Positions 1-6,492 of a stretch of DNA of 8,268 nucleotides are shown here, piece by piece. The stretch comes from Pyramidobacter sp. (lineage in GTDB: Bacteria; Synergistota; Synergistia; Synergistales; Dethiosulfovibrionaceae), in contig JAEEUD010000068.1 of assembly GCA_016286835.1 (NCBI GenBank), forward strand, positions 1-8,268, in the 5' to 3' direction. The position numbers and the translations under genes are program-made. Every line of letters begins with the position of its first letter. Position 1 is the first letter of the stretch. Below the pieces are notes generated by a model. The model worked only from the letters and a program-made list of their open reading frames with translations. It ran no database searches and was not told the origin of the DNA.

Positions 1-11
1 AGGCCGAATAA
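1..11 (+). CDS. Possible 3' end of an upstream gene (only two codons and a stop)
   Basis: The first bases can be read as the end of an upstream reading frame (Ala-Glu-stop, TAA at 9-11) that finishes two bases before the ATG of the transporter ATPase. In Opp/Dpp operons the F subunit usually follows the D subunit with almost no gap, so this could be the tail of the companion ATPase. The call rests on spacing only; two codons identify nothing. Confidence 0.25.
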
Positions 12-13
12 CC

Positions 14-982
14 ATGAGCGACAATCTGATCGACATCCGTCATCTGAAAAAATACTTCCACGTTTCAAGTGGCCTGCTCCACGCCGTTGACGACGTATCG
101 CTGACGATCCCCCGCGGCAAGACGCTGGGCCTGGTCGGCGAGTCAGGCTGCGGCAAGTCGACGCTGGGACGCGTCATCATCGGTCTGATCAAGGAGACGG
201 CCGGCGAAGTGTTCTTCAACGGCGAGGACTGCACCAAGTTCACGGGCGAAAAGCGGGCCGAGTTCCGCCGCCACGCGCAGATCGTCTTTCAGGACCCGTT
301 CTCGTCGCTGAACCCGAGAATGTCCGTCTCGCAATTGATCTCAGAACCGTTGATCATCAACAAGACGTGCAAAAACAAGGCCGAGCTCGACGCCAAAGTG
401 GCCGAGCTGATGGAGCTCGTCGGCCTTGCCTCACGTCTGACCACGTCGTTCCCGCATGAGCTGGACGGCGGCCGCCGTCAGCGCATCGGCATCGCCCGCG
501 CTCTGGCGCTCAATCCCGAGTTCATCGTCCTCGACGAGCCGGTCTCGGCGCTCGACGTGTGCATCCAGGCGCAGGTGCTCAACCTGCTCGCCGACCTGCG
601 CGAGCAGCGAGGCTACACCTACCTGTTCATCAGCCACAACCTCTCGGTCGTGCGCTACGTTTCCGACGAAGTGGCCGTCATGTACCTCGGCAAGGTCGTC
701 GAGAAGGCCGACAACAGCACGCTGTTCCGCGAGCCGCTGCATCCCTACACGCAGGCCCTGCTCTCGGCCGTGCCGATCGCCTCCGTCGGGCCCAAGCGCC
801 AGCGCATCATCCTCGAAGGCGACGTGCCCAGCCCCGTCAACCCGCCGGCCGGCTGCCGCTTTGCGGGACGGTGCATGTACCGTCAGGAGATCTGCACGCA
901 GCAGACGCCCGATCTCGTGGAAGTGGCGCCGAATCACTTCGTCGCCTGCCACTGCACGGGCCATCTCGTCCGCCATGCCTAA
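14..982 (+). CDS. Oligopeptide/dipeptide ABC transporter ATP-binding protein (OppF/DppF type)
   Basis: This 322-residue cytoplasmic ATPase would power import of peptides or similar solutes together with a partner ATPase, two permeases and a binding protein, presumably encoded upstream of the window. Walker A is GESGCGKST (42-50), the Q-loop glutamine is about 93, Walker B is FIVLDEP (170-176, catalytic Glu175), the D-loop is SALD (178-181) and the H-loop is His208. The C-terminal oligopeptide-transporter domain is present (about 233-315), with the usual GCRF..RC pattern and cysteines at 281, 287, 294 and 312. In related Opp/Dpp ATPases these can hold an Fe-S cluster. The length is normal for OppF/DppF. 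The oddity is the ABC signature, which reads LDGGR (150-154) instead of LSGGQ, with the rest (RQRIGIARAL) intact. The substrate cannot be told from the ATPase. An AGG at the very start of the window may be part of its ribosome site. Confidence 0.93.
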   Translation: MSDNLIDIRHLKKYFHVSSGLLHAVDDVSLTIPRGKTLGLVGESGCGKSTLGRVIIGLIKETAGEVFFNGEDCTKFTGEKRAEFRRHAQIVFQDPFSSLNPRMSVSQLISEPLIINKTCKNKAELDAKVAELMELVGLASRLTTSFPHELDGGRRQRIGIARALALNPEFIVLDEPVSALDVCIQAQVLNLLADLREQRGYTYLFISHNLSVVRYVSDEVAVMYLGKVVEKADNSTLFREPLHPYTQALLSAVPIASVGPKRQRIILEGDVPSPVNPPAGCRFAGRCMYRQEICTQQTPDLVEVAPNHFVACHCTGHLVRHA

Positions 983-1553
983 AAACGAACGGGAGCACCG
1001 CGGCAGCGTCATGCGCTGGTTCTGCGGCGTTCCCGTGCTCGCCAATCCGATCATCCTCATCGATCTGTTCACGGCCGTCGTCATCATCTGGTTCGTCTCC
1101 GTGCTGCTGGTCGTGGGCGCGCAGGCGCTGCTCGGCGACGGGCCGCTGCTCGGCGCTCACATTACTGCCGCGTGCGTCTGGGCGACCTACGTCGCTGCGG
1201 CCATGCCGCTGATGTACGCCGTCATCTGCCTGCTGTTCTTCCGCCGCGGCTACGTGATCCTCTACCGGCTGGAAGAAAACGGCCTGTTCATGGAGACGAT
1301 GCGCGGAAGCTCACTTTCCGGCGGCGGCGTTTTCGCGGTCCGCCCGTTCCCCGTTCCCGACCAGAGCAGCCCCGCGCGCAGCGTCACAAAAGACGTGAGC
1401 TGGGCCGACGTGAAAGCCGTGCGCGAGCTGCGCGAGATGCGTGCGCTCCAGTTGCGCGGCCGTTTCGGCGCCTTGGCGACGGTGTACTGTCCCGACCGCG
1501 CCGTCTATGAACAGGCGCTTGAGTTTATCCGAAAGAAGGCGGCTCTGTCATGA
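975..1553 (+). CDS. Membrane protein of unknown function with two predicted helices and a C-terminal soluble domain
   Basis: I do not recognise a named family for this 192-residue protein. It has a short basic N-terminus, two hydrophobic segments (about 27-49 and 62-89) forming a hairpin, and a cytoplasmic-looking C-terminal half ending in a helix that begins around Tyr178. The order of two helices followed by a small beta-rich domain ending in one helix is reminiscent of bacterial PH-like (YcxB-type) membrane proteins; that is a weak structural guess. The start chosen (ATG 975) overlaps the transporter gene by 8 bp. The in-frame ATG at 1011 (after a GGGAG-containing stretch) is an alternative and would remove 12 residues. 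The stop overlaps the next gene in an ATGA, so the three genes are probably translationally coupled. The same frame is open far upstream, inside the transporter gene, but that part is arginine/serine-rich shadow sequence. Confidence 0.7.
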   Translation: MPKNEREHRGSVMRWFCGVPVLANPIILIDLFTAVVIIWFVSVLLVVGAQALLGDGPLLGAHITAACVWATYVAAAMPLMYAVICLLFFRRGYVILYRLEENGLFMETMRGSSLSGGGVFAVRPFPVPDQSSPARSVTKDVSWADVKAVRELREMRALQLRGRFGALATVYCPDRAVYEQALEFIRKKAALS

Positions 1554-2272
1554 CCGTTTCCGCACCTGAACAGAAAACGACGATGAACGAGCGCGTCTAC
1601 CAGAGCCTGCGCAGCGACATCCTCGCGGGCCGGTATCCCGACGGGGCCCAGCTCCTGCAAAAGGATCTGGCCGACAAGTACGACGTCAGCCGCATTCCCG
1701 TGCGCGAAGCGCTGATGCAGCTTTCCAGCGAAGGGTTGGTGAAGCTGATCCCCTACAAGGGAGCCGTGGTCGCCGCCTTTTCGCTCGAAGAGCTGCACGA
1801 GATATTCGAGATCCGCTACGCGCTGGAATCGCTGATCCTGCGCCACGTCGTCGAGCACATCACCGACGAGGACGCCCAGTTCGTACGCGATCAGCTGATC
1901 GCTTCCACGCGCATCCCGGCAGAGCAGCGCAGCCGCAAGACGAACTGGGAATTCCACGAAAGCCTGTACCGCATTGCCGGCAAGCCAAGACTGCTTGAGC
2001 TGATCGAAGCGCAGTACAACAAAGTGGACCGCTACGTGCAGATGGACATCACTCTGCCGCACGTGCAGGAACAGGCGTTCCGCTCGCACGACGCGATCCT
2101 GCAGGCCTGCCGCGCCCGTGACACCGTGGAAGCCACCGTGCTGCTGCACGAGCACATGATGTCGGCCGTGCGGCGGATCGACGCGCTTCTGCGCGGCAAG
2201 GTTGAACCGCCCCCCGCCAACGAGACGTTCACGCTCTTCCCCACGCTCGCCTCGCGCCGCGACGCCGTGTAA
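1550..2272 (+). CDS. GntR-family transcriptional regulator, FCD (FadR) subfamily
   Basis: This 240-residue DNA-binding regulator has an N-terminal winged helix (about 12-78). The family hallmarks are visible: VYQSLRSDILAGRYPDGAQL, then LADKYDVSRIPVREALMQLSSEGLV. The all-helical FCD effector domain follows (about 80-212). FCD domains usually bind a metal plus a carboxylate ligand through an Asp/Asn and three His; the candidates here are Asn132, His136 (NWEFH), His180 (RSHDAIL) and His202 (LHEHM). The gene starts inside the stop of the preceding gene (ATGA), with GAAGG upstream; Met12 (1583) is a possible alternative start. It sits immediately before the URO-D and UPF0597 genes and may control them or the peptide transporter. 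No convincing operator was identified. The effector is unknown; FCD members commonly sense small carboxylates, sugar acids or amino-acid derivatives. Confidence 0.9.
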   Translation: MTVSAPEQKTTMNERVYQSLRSDILAGRYPDGAQLLQKDLADKYDVSRIPVREALMQLSSEGLVKLIPYKGAVVAAFSLEELHEIFEIRYALESLILRHVVEHITDEDAQFVRDQLIASTRIPAEQRSRKTNWEFHESLYRIAGKPRLLELIEAQYNKVDRYVQMDITLPHVQEQAFRSHDAILQACRARDTVEATVLLHEHMMSAVRRIDALLRGKVEPPPANETFTLFPTLASRRDAV

Positions 2273-2276
2273 AAAC

Positions 2277-2376
2277 AATGAGTAATGAGTAATTAAGACC
2301 CGTGAGAATGAACAGAAAAATCTTCATGTTCCGCTCTGATTACTCTTTGATAATTACTCATTACTAATTCTTAATT
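2277..2376. repeat. AT-rich TAATGAG-like heptad repeats arranged as an inverted repeat
   Basis: The gap between the regulator and the URO-D gene is strikingly AT-rich. A 19-base arm at 2277-2295 (AATGAGTAATGAGTAATTA) is matched in reverse complement at 2351-2369 with 18 of 19 positions. The heptads TAATGAG/TAATTAG are tandemly repeated within each arm and continue to about 2385. The 55-base segment between the arms has no obvious gene. This could be a folded leader, a repeat-type intergenic element or a protein-binding region. Confidence 0.6.
2347..2376 (+). promoter_or_regulatory. Possible promoter for the URO-D/UPF0597 pair
   Basis: TTGATA at 2347-2352 is followed, after 18 bases, by TTAATT at 2371-2376. 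Both are fair matches to sigma-70 boxes, but the stretch is so AT-rich that such matches occur easily. The position, about 30 bases before the start codon, is suitable. Confidence 0.3.
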
Positions 2377-2402
2377 ACTAATTATCTCCAGGAGGTCTTT
2401 TC

Positions 2403-3407
2403 ATGTTCACCCACAAGCAGAGAATCGAAAACGCCATCGCCATGAAGGAGAACGACCGCACGCCGTACAGCATGTGGATGCACTTCCCCAACCGCGACCG
2501 CAGCCCGCGCCGCCTTGCCGAGATGGCGCTGGCCAACCAGAAGAAGTACGACCTCGACTTCATCAAGTACATGCCCTTCGGCCTGTACACGACGATCGAC
2601 ATGGGCGCCAACCTCGATGTGTTCGAGGGATTCCTCAAGCCGCCCGTTCTGCATGAGCCCGTCGTGAAGACGGCCGCCGACTGGGACAAGATGCGCCCCG
2701 TGTGCGGCAGAAGCGGCGAATACGCCGTCGTGCTCGAGTCGCAGCGGATCCTCATGAGCATGATGGATGAGCACGTGCCTTTCCTGCAGACGCTGTTCAG
2801 CCCCGCCACGACGATGGCCAAGCTCTGCTCGCCAAAGGCGCTCGTCGAGCACATGCGCGAGGCTCCCGAGAAAGTCCACCGCGTGCTGGAGATGATCACC
2901 GACACCACCATCCAGTTCGCCAAAGCCGCCGTGGAGCTCGGCGCCGACGGATTCTTCTATGCCACGCAGCTGTCCGGCCGTCAGACCATGACCACCGAGG
3001 AGCACAACGAGTTCGTCAAAAAGTACGACCTTGAGATCCTCAACGCCGTCAAGAACGACACATGGTTCAACGTGCTGCACATGCACGGCGCGGAAGTGCG
3101 CGTCGACGAGGTGCAGGACTACCCCGTCCAGGGCCTGAGCTGGCACGACCGCGACGACGGCCCGACGATGGACGAAGTGCGCAAGTACAGCACCAAGGCG
3201 TTCGTCGGCGGCCTCAGCTGGGGCGAGAACTGGCTGACCAAGACCGAAGAGCAGGTCGCGGCCGAAGTGTGCGAGATGTGCGGCCGCCCCGGCGTCATCA
3301 TCGGACCCGGCTGCGTCATCGAGCCCCAGACGCCCGAGAAATATCTCCAGCTCGTCCACGACACCATCGTCAAGTGCAGCAAAAAGGACTGCTGTTGCTG
3401 TAAATAA
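2403..3407 (+). CDS. Uroporphyrinogen-decarboxylase-superfamily protein (URO-D/MtaA-like)
   Basis: This 334-residue soluble protein has the TIM-barrel pattern of the URO-D superfamily. That superfamily includes heme-pathway HemE and the zinc-dependent methyltransferases MtaA/MtbA/CmuA, which move methyl groups between corrinoid proteins and thiols. The start reads HKQRIENAIAMKENDRTPYSMW, the usual opening of the family. Later come a HMHG motif (His226, His228) and GPGCVIEPQTPEKY with Cys304. In MtaA-type enzymes zinc is held by an H-x-C...C set, so H-x-H...C here is a plausible metal site. It lacks a HemE-like N-terminal substrate site and is more likely a methyltransferase-like or other member than a heme enzyme. 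The C-terminus ends CSKKDCCCCK, an unusual cysteine cluster. AGGAGG at 2390-2395 sets the start. It is probably co-transcribed with the UPF0597 gene 30 bases downstream. Substrate unknown. Confidence 0.85.
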   Translation: MFTHKQRIENAIAMKENDRTPYSMWMHFPNRDRSPRRLAEMALANQKKYDLDFIKYMPFGLYTTIDMGANLDVFEGFLKPPVLHEPVVKTAADWDKMRPVCGRSGEYAVVLESQRILMSMMDEHVPFLQTLFSPATTMAKLCSPKALVEHMREAPEKVHRVLEMITDTTIQFAKAAVELGADGFFYATQLSGRQTMTTEEHNEFVKKYDLEILNAVKNDTWFNVLHMHGAEVRVDEVQDYPVQGLSWHDRDDGPTMDEVRKYSTKAFVGGLSWGENWLTKTEEQVAAEVCEMCGRPGVIIGPGCVIEPQTPEKYLQLVHDTIVKCSKKDCCCCK

Positions 3408-3437
3408 GAATCCGAGACAAAGAAAAGGAGATCGCCT

Positions 3438-4736
3438 ATGTTCACCATCACCGAGTTCCTGCATCAGGAAGTGAAGCCCGCCCTCGGCTGCACCGAGCCC
3501 GGCGCCGTCGCTCTGGCCGTTGCCAAGGCGTGCGAACAGCTCGACGGACTGGCTGAAAAGCTCGAAGTCGTCGTCAGCGACAACATCTTCAAGAACGGCA
3601 TCGCCGTCGGCGTGCCCGGCACGGGCGGCGAGCGCGGCAACGAGATCGCCGCGGCCCTGGCCGTGTTCTGCGGACACTCCGCCTACAGCCTCGAAGTGCT
3701 CAAGGACGCCACGCCCGAAGACCTCGACAACGCCAAGGACTTCCTCGCCGAGGGCAAGCTGACGCTCACCGCCAACGGCAAGGGCGGCGTCTACGTCGAA
3801 GCCACGGCGTACCGCGGCAGCGACGTCGGCACGGCCGTTATCGAGCACACCCACGCCAACATCACCGTCGTGAAGAAAAACGGCGAGGTCGTTTACCAGG
3901 CCGTGCCCCACTGCGACGGTGCCGTCACGCCCGGCAAGAGCGAGAGCACCGTTTCCATTCCCGACGAAGTGAAAAAGCTGGACTTCGAGGAACTCGTTGC
4001 CCTCGCGAACACCCTGTCGAAAGACGACGTCGATTACGTGTGGGAAGGTATCGAGATGAACCTGCGCATCTCCCGCTACGGCTTCGAGCACCGCGCCGGC
4101 CTCGGACTCGGATGCACCGTGCGCGAAGCGGCCGGAGCGGCGTATGACACCGACCTTGCCGCTCAGGTCAAGGCCGTCTCCGCCGCCGCGAGCGACGCGC
4201 GCATGGCCGGCGTCTCGCTGCCCGTCATGAGCAGCGCCGGCAGCGGCAACCACGGCATCACCGCCATCCTCCCCGTCTACGTCGTCGGCAAGGCCAAGGG
4301 CAAGTCGCGCGAGGAGATCGCCCGCGCCGTGGCGTACAGCCACCTGGCCACCAGCTTCGTGAAGAGCCGCATGGGCCGTCTCAGCCCCGTCTGCGGCTGC
4401 GCCGTGGCCGCCGGAGCGGGCGCCGCGGCCGGCATCGTCAACGTCAGCGGCGGCAACGACACCCAGGCCAAGAAAGCCATGGAACTCGTGCTCGGCAACA
4501 TCACCGGTATGCTCTGCGACGGCGCCAAGGAATCGTGCGCCCTCAAAGTGGGCACCGGAGCCACCGAAGCCTTCTACGCCGCCCAGATTGCCCTCGCCGG
4601 CGGCGGCATGGCCGTGTCGCAGGGCGTCGTCGACGTGAACAACTTCACCCAGACCGCCGAGAACGCCGCCCGCCTCAACCTTGAAGGCATGAAGGACGTC
4701 GATCACACGATCATCGACATCATCACGCATCGGTAA
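3438..4736 (+). CDS. UPF0597 family protein, CyuA/YhaM-like (putative L-cysteine desulfidase)
   Basis: This 432-residue cytoplasmic protein belongs to the UPF0597/serine-dehydratase-alpha-like family. Characterised relatives (E. coli CyuA/YhaM, M. jannaschii MJ1025) are oxygen-sensitive [4Fe-4S] enzymes that split L-cysteine into sulfide, pyruvate and ammonia. Visible signatures are LGCTEPGAVALA near the N-terminus (Cys18), NGIAVGVPGTGG (53-64), the serine-dehydratase-like MSSAGSGNHGITAILPV (264-280), and cysteines in PVCGC (319, 321), GMLC (360) and KESC (367), which are likely cluster ligands. Length is typical of the family. AAGGAGAT starts about 12 bases before the ATG. It follows the URO-D gene closely and is followed by a strong terminator, so it closes this transcription unit. 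Family membership is firm; cysteine as substrate is inferred, and other beta-substituted amino acids are possible. Confidence 0.88.
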   Translation: MFTITEFLHQEVKPALGCTEPGAVALAVAKACEQLDGLAEKLEVVVSDNIFKNGIAVGVPGTGGERGNEIAAALAVFCGHSAYSLEVLKDATPEDLDNAKDFLAEGKLTLTANGKGGVYVEATAYRGSDVGTAVIEHTHANITVVKKNGEVVYQAVPHCDGAVTPGKSESTVSIPDEVKKLDFEELVALANTLSKDDVDYVWEGIEMNLRISRYGFEHRAGLGLGCTVREAAGAAYDTDLAAQVKAVSAAASDARMAGVSLPVMSSAGSGNHGITAILPVYVVGKAKGKSREEIARAVAYSHLATSFVKSRMGRLSPVCGCAVAAGAGAAAGIVNVSGGNDTQAKKAMELVLGNITGMLCDGAKESCALKVGTGATEAFYAAQIALAGGGMAVSQGVVDVNNFTQTAENAARLNLEGMKDVDHTIIDIITHR

Positions 4737-4758
4737 GCGGGCTTTAGTTCAAAACCGA

Positions 4759-4782
4759 CACGAAGGCACAAAGACACAAAGA
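4759..4782. repeat. Short tandem repeat, three 8-base CACRAAGR units
   Basis: Just after the UPF0597 stop, the units CACGAAGG, CACAAAGA and CACAAAGA lie head to tail, and a similar A/C/G-rich stretch continues to about 4800. On the other strand it reads as CTTTGTG repeats. Comparable CTTTGTGTCTTTGTGCC-type strings occur, as far as I recall, in intergenic DNA of many unrelated bacteria. Function is unknown. Confidence 0.5.
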
Positions 4783-4802
4783 AAAACAGAAACGAGACAG
4801 CA

Positions 4803-4841
4803 AACGGCGCGCCGAATCAGATTCGGTGCGCCGTTCATTTT
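4803..4841 (+). terminator. Rho-independent terminator of the UPF0597 transcription unit
   Basis: A 15-base arm (4803-4817) pairs with 4821-4835 across a three-base CAG loop, with a single G-U pair, and is followed by CATTTTC. The stem is GC-rich and lies 67 bases after the UPF0597 stop codon. Confidence 0.8.
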
Positions 4842-4845
4842 CAGC

Positions 4846-4874
4846 TTGAAAGGGTTTTGATTTGGGCGTATAGT
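4846..4874 (+). promoter_or_regulatory. Sigma-70 promoter for the TauE/SafE gene pair
   Basis: TTGAAA at 4846-4851 and TATAGT at 4869-4874 are separated by exactly 17 bases, giving one of the best promoter matches in the window. It begins five bases after the preceding terminator and lies about 30 bases before the start codon. The predicted transcript start is near 4881. Confidence 0.75.
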
Positions 4875-4905
4875 GTGCGTAGATTTGTTCCCTGGAGGAT
4901 CCTTC

Positions 4906-5631
4906 ATGAGCGTTATTGCTTGGTTCGCGGCAGCGGCAACAAGCGCGGCCGGCGGTTTTATCACGGCAGTGTGCGGGTTCGGCATGGGACCGGTGACGAT
5001 GTCGGTCCTGCCGTATGTGATGCCGTATTCGCGCGCGGTGGCGGTAACAGGGCTGTTCGGGCTTGTTCTGGGGCTGATCATCGTCTGGGAGGGCCGGCGC
5101 TCTGTCAACGTCAAGACGCTGCTCCCCTGCGCGGCCGCCGGGCTGATCGGCTCGTCTCTGGCGGCGGGGCTTTCGGCCGGAGCGGCGGAGAAGATCATGG
5201 TACGCGGTCTTGGCGTGCTGCTGATGCTGCTTTCTGTGTACTCTGTCTTTTTCAGCGGCCGGATCAAGATCCGCGCTACACCGCTGAACGGGCTTCTCGC
5301 CGGCGCCATCGGCGGCACGCTGACGGGCATGTTCTCCGTCGGCGGCCCGCCGATCGCCATTTACATGCTGGCGGCGACGGAAAGCAACGATGAGTACCGT
5401 TCGACGCTGAACGCCCATTTTTCGATCGTCAATATCTGCGCAGCCGTCTCGCGCTTTTTCGCCGGTTCGCTCACGGGCGGAGATTTTCTGGCTTTTTTGA
5501 AGTTGCTGGCGTTCCTCGGCCTTGGCATGTGGGCGGGCGACAGAGTATTTCACCGGCTGGACGCAGCGAAACTGCGCAAGGCGGTCTACGCCTATCTGTT
5601 CGCGGCGGGGCTGTCGATGTTGCTTCGCTAA
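4906..5631 (+). CDS. TauE/SafE family permease, copy 1
   Basis: This 241-residue inner-membrane protein is almost entirely hydrophobic, with roughly seven to eight predicted helices. Family members (TauE, SafE, TSUP) are thought to export sulfite, sulfoacetate or other organosulfur or small organic anions. The two half-repeats of the family show as GGFITAVCGFG (16-26) and GGPPIAIYML (146-155), each with the conserved glycines. A charged loop precedes the second repeat. The ATG at 4906 is chosen because GGAGG sits at 4894-4898; longer in-frame starts lie inside the promoter. The next gene is a colinear paralogue 18 bases downstream, so both are likely made from the promoter at 4846. The substrate cannot be read from the sequence; a link to sulfur released by the upstream desulfidase-like gene is only contextual. 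Confidence 0.9.
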   Translation: MSVIAWFAAAATSAAGGFITAVCGFGMGPVTMSVLPYVMPYSRAVAVTGLFGLVLGLIIVWEGRRSVNVKTLLPCAAAGLIGSSLAAGLSAGAAEKIMVRGLGVLLMLLSVYSVFFSGRIKIRATPLNGLLAGAIGGTLTGMFSVGGPPIAIYMLAATESNDEYRSTLNAHFSIVNICAAVSRFFAGSLTGGDFLAFLKLLAFLGLGMWAGDRVFHRLDAAKLRKAVYAYLFAAGLSMLLR

Positions 5632-5649
5632 AGGTCAGGAGGGCGACTG

Positions 5650-6375
5650 ATGAGCGTTTTTGCGTGGATCGCGTCGGCTGCAGCAAACATGGCCGGCGGT
5701 TTCATCACGGCTGTGTGCGGCTTCGGCCTGGTGCCGGTGGTCATGTCGGTGATGCCGGATTTCATGCCGTATTCGCGCGCCGTGGCGGTGGTCGGCCTGT
5801 GCGGGCTGAGCGTCAATCTGATGCTGGCGTGGAGCGGCCGGCGGGCAATCAACTGGCGCACGCTGCTGCCGTGCGCGTGCGGCGGGCTGTGCGCGTCGAC
5901 GCTGGCGGTCAGCCTTTCGGCGGGCGCGGCGGAAAAGGTGATGTTTCACGCCCTGGGCGTGATGCTGATCGCGCTCAGCATGTATTCGATCTTTTTCAGC
6001 AACGGTCTGAAGATCCGCGGCACGCCGCTCAACGGTGTGATCGCCGGCCTCGTCGCGGGCTCGATGACGGGGCTGTTTTCGGCCGGCGGGCCGCCGATCG
6101 CCATCTACATGCTGGCGGCGACGAGCGGGAACGAGGAATACCGCGGCACGATCAACGCCTACTTCTCGATCGTCAACATCTGCGCGGCGTTCAACCGCCT
6201 GCGCACGGGGTCGCTCACCGCGCCCGATTTTCTCCTCACGGCGCAGCTGCTGGCCGCGCTCGTGCTGGGCAAATGGCTGGGCAACAAGGTGTTTCACCGT
6301 CTCGATCCGTCGCGTCTGCGCAAAGCGGTCTACGCGTATCTGTGCGCCTCGGGGATCGCGATGCTGCTCAAATGA
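5650..6375 (+). CDS. TauE/SafE family permease, copy 2
   Basis: This second 241-residue membrane permease aligns with the preceding one from end to end without a gap. By hand count 156 of 241 residues are identical (about 65%). The same family marks occur at the same positions: GGFITAVCGFG (16-26) and GGPPIAIYML (146-155). Differences concentrate in membrane stretches around residues 51-60, 131-140 and 191-210. A strong AGGAGG (about 5638-5643) precedes the ATG, and there is no promoter in the 18-base gap, so the pair is a two-gene operon. The products could act as a heterodimer or handle related substrates. Both frames are intact, which argues that both are used. Confidence 0.9.
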   Translation: MSVFAWIASAAANMAGGFITAVCGFGLVPVVMSVMPDFMPYSRAVAVVGLCGLSVNLMLAWSGRRAINWRTLLPCACGGLCASTLAVSLSAGAAEKVMFHALGVMLIALSMYSIFFSNGLKIRGTPLNGVIAGLVAGSMTGLFSAGGPPIAIYMLAATSGNEEYRGTINAYFSIVNICAAFNRLRTGSLTAPDFLLTAQLLAALVLGKWLGNKVFHRLDPSRLRKAVYAYLCASGIAMLLK

Positions 6376-6384
6376 TAATATCGA

Positions 6385-6422
6385 GCCGCCGGAACTGTTT
6401 CACATGAAACAGTTCCGGCGGC
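6385..6422 (+). terminator. Long palindrome after the permease pair: terminator-like hairpin with a parS-like core
   Basis: Arms of 18 bases (6385-6402 and 6405-6422) are perfectly complementary around a central CA, giving a GC-rich outer stem and an AT-richer top. It lies ten bases after the second permease stop, and the following GTTCTGTTTT is a weak U-tract, so it probably ends the permease transcript. The centre (6396-6411) reads TGTTTCACATGAAACA, one base away from the ParB-binding parS consensus TGTTTCACGTGAAACA, so a second role is possible. Confidence 0.7.
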
Positions 6423-6441
6423 GCGTTCTGTTTTGTACATC

Positions 6442-6480
6442 AAAAAGAGGCCGGCGCACCTGTGAAGATGCGCCGGCCTC
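6442..6480 (-). terminator. Rho-independent terminator of grdA
   Basis: Read on the - strand, GAGGCCGGCGCA (6480-6469) pairs perfectly with TGCGCCGGCCTC (6458-6447) across a ten-base loop, followed directly by TTTTTG. It begins 13 bases after the grdA stop codon. Together with the hairpin at 6385-6422 it insulates two convergent genes. Confidence 0.9.
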
Positions 6481-6492
6481 TCGTCGACAGCT

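Noticed and set aside
456..974. Upstream in-frame extension of the two-helix membrane protein into the transporter gene
   Set aside because: The sequence is Arg/Ser/Pro-rich low-complexity typical of an out-of-frame reading of the ABC gene, and a start at 975 gives normal overlap coupling.
2382..4730. A 782-codon open frame on the - strand opposite the URO-D-like and UPF0597 genes
   Set aside because: It is the antisense shadow of two clearly recognisable GC-rich genes. Its translation is His/Gly/Val/Ala-rich with no family pattern, and it spans their intergenic gap.
4744..5553. A - strand open frame opposite the first permease, ending in an LCLCAF-like stretch
   Set aside because: It is a shadow frame whose tail is just the translated octamer repeat, a common cause of false small-protein calls.
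5529..6407. A 292-codon + strand frame across the two permease genes
   Set aside because: It overlaps both permeases in another frame, is Arg/Gly-rich and has no membrane or domain pattern; the permease frames carry the homology.
6385..6422. The palindrome as a second - strand terminator for grdA
   Set aside because: On the - strand it is followed by TCGATATTATC with no T-run, and grdA already has a complete terminator at 6442-6480.
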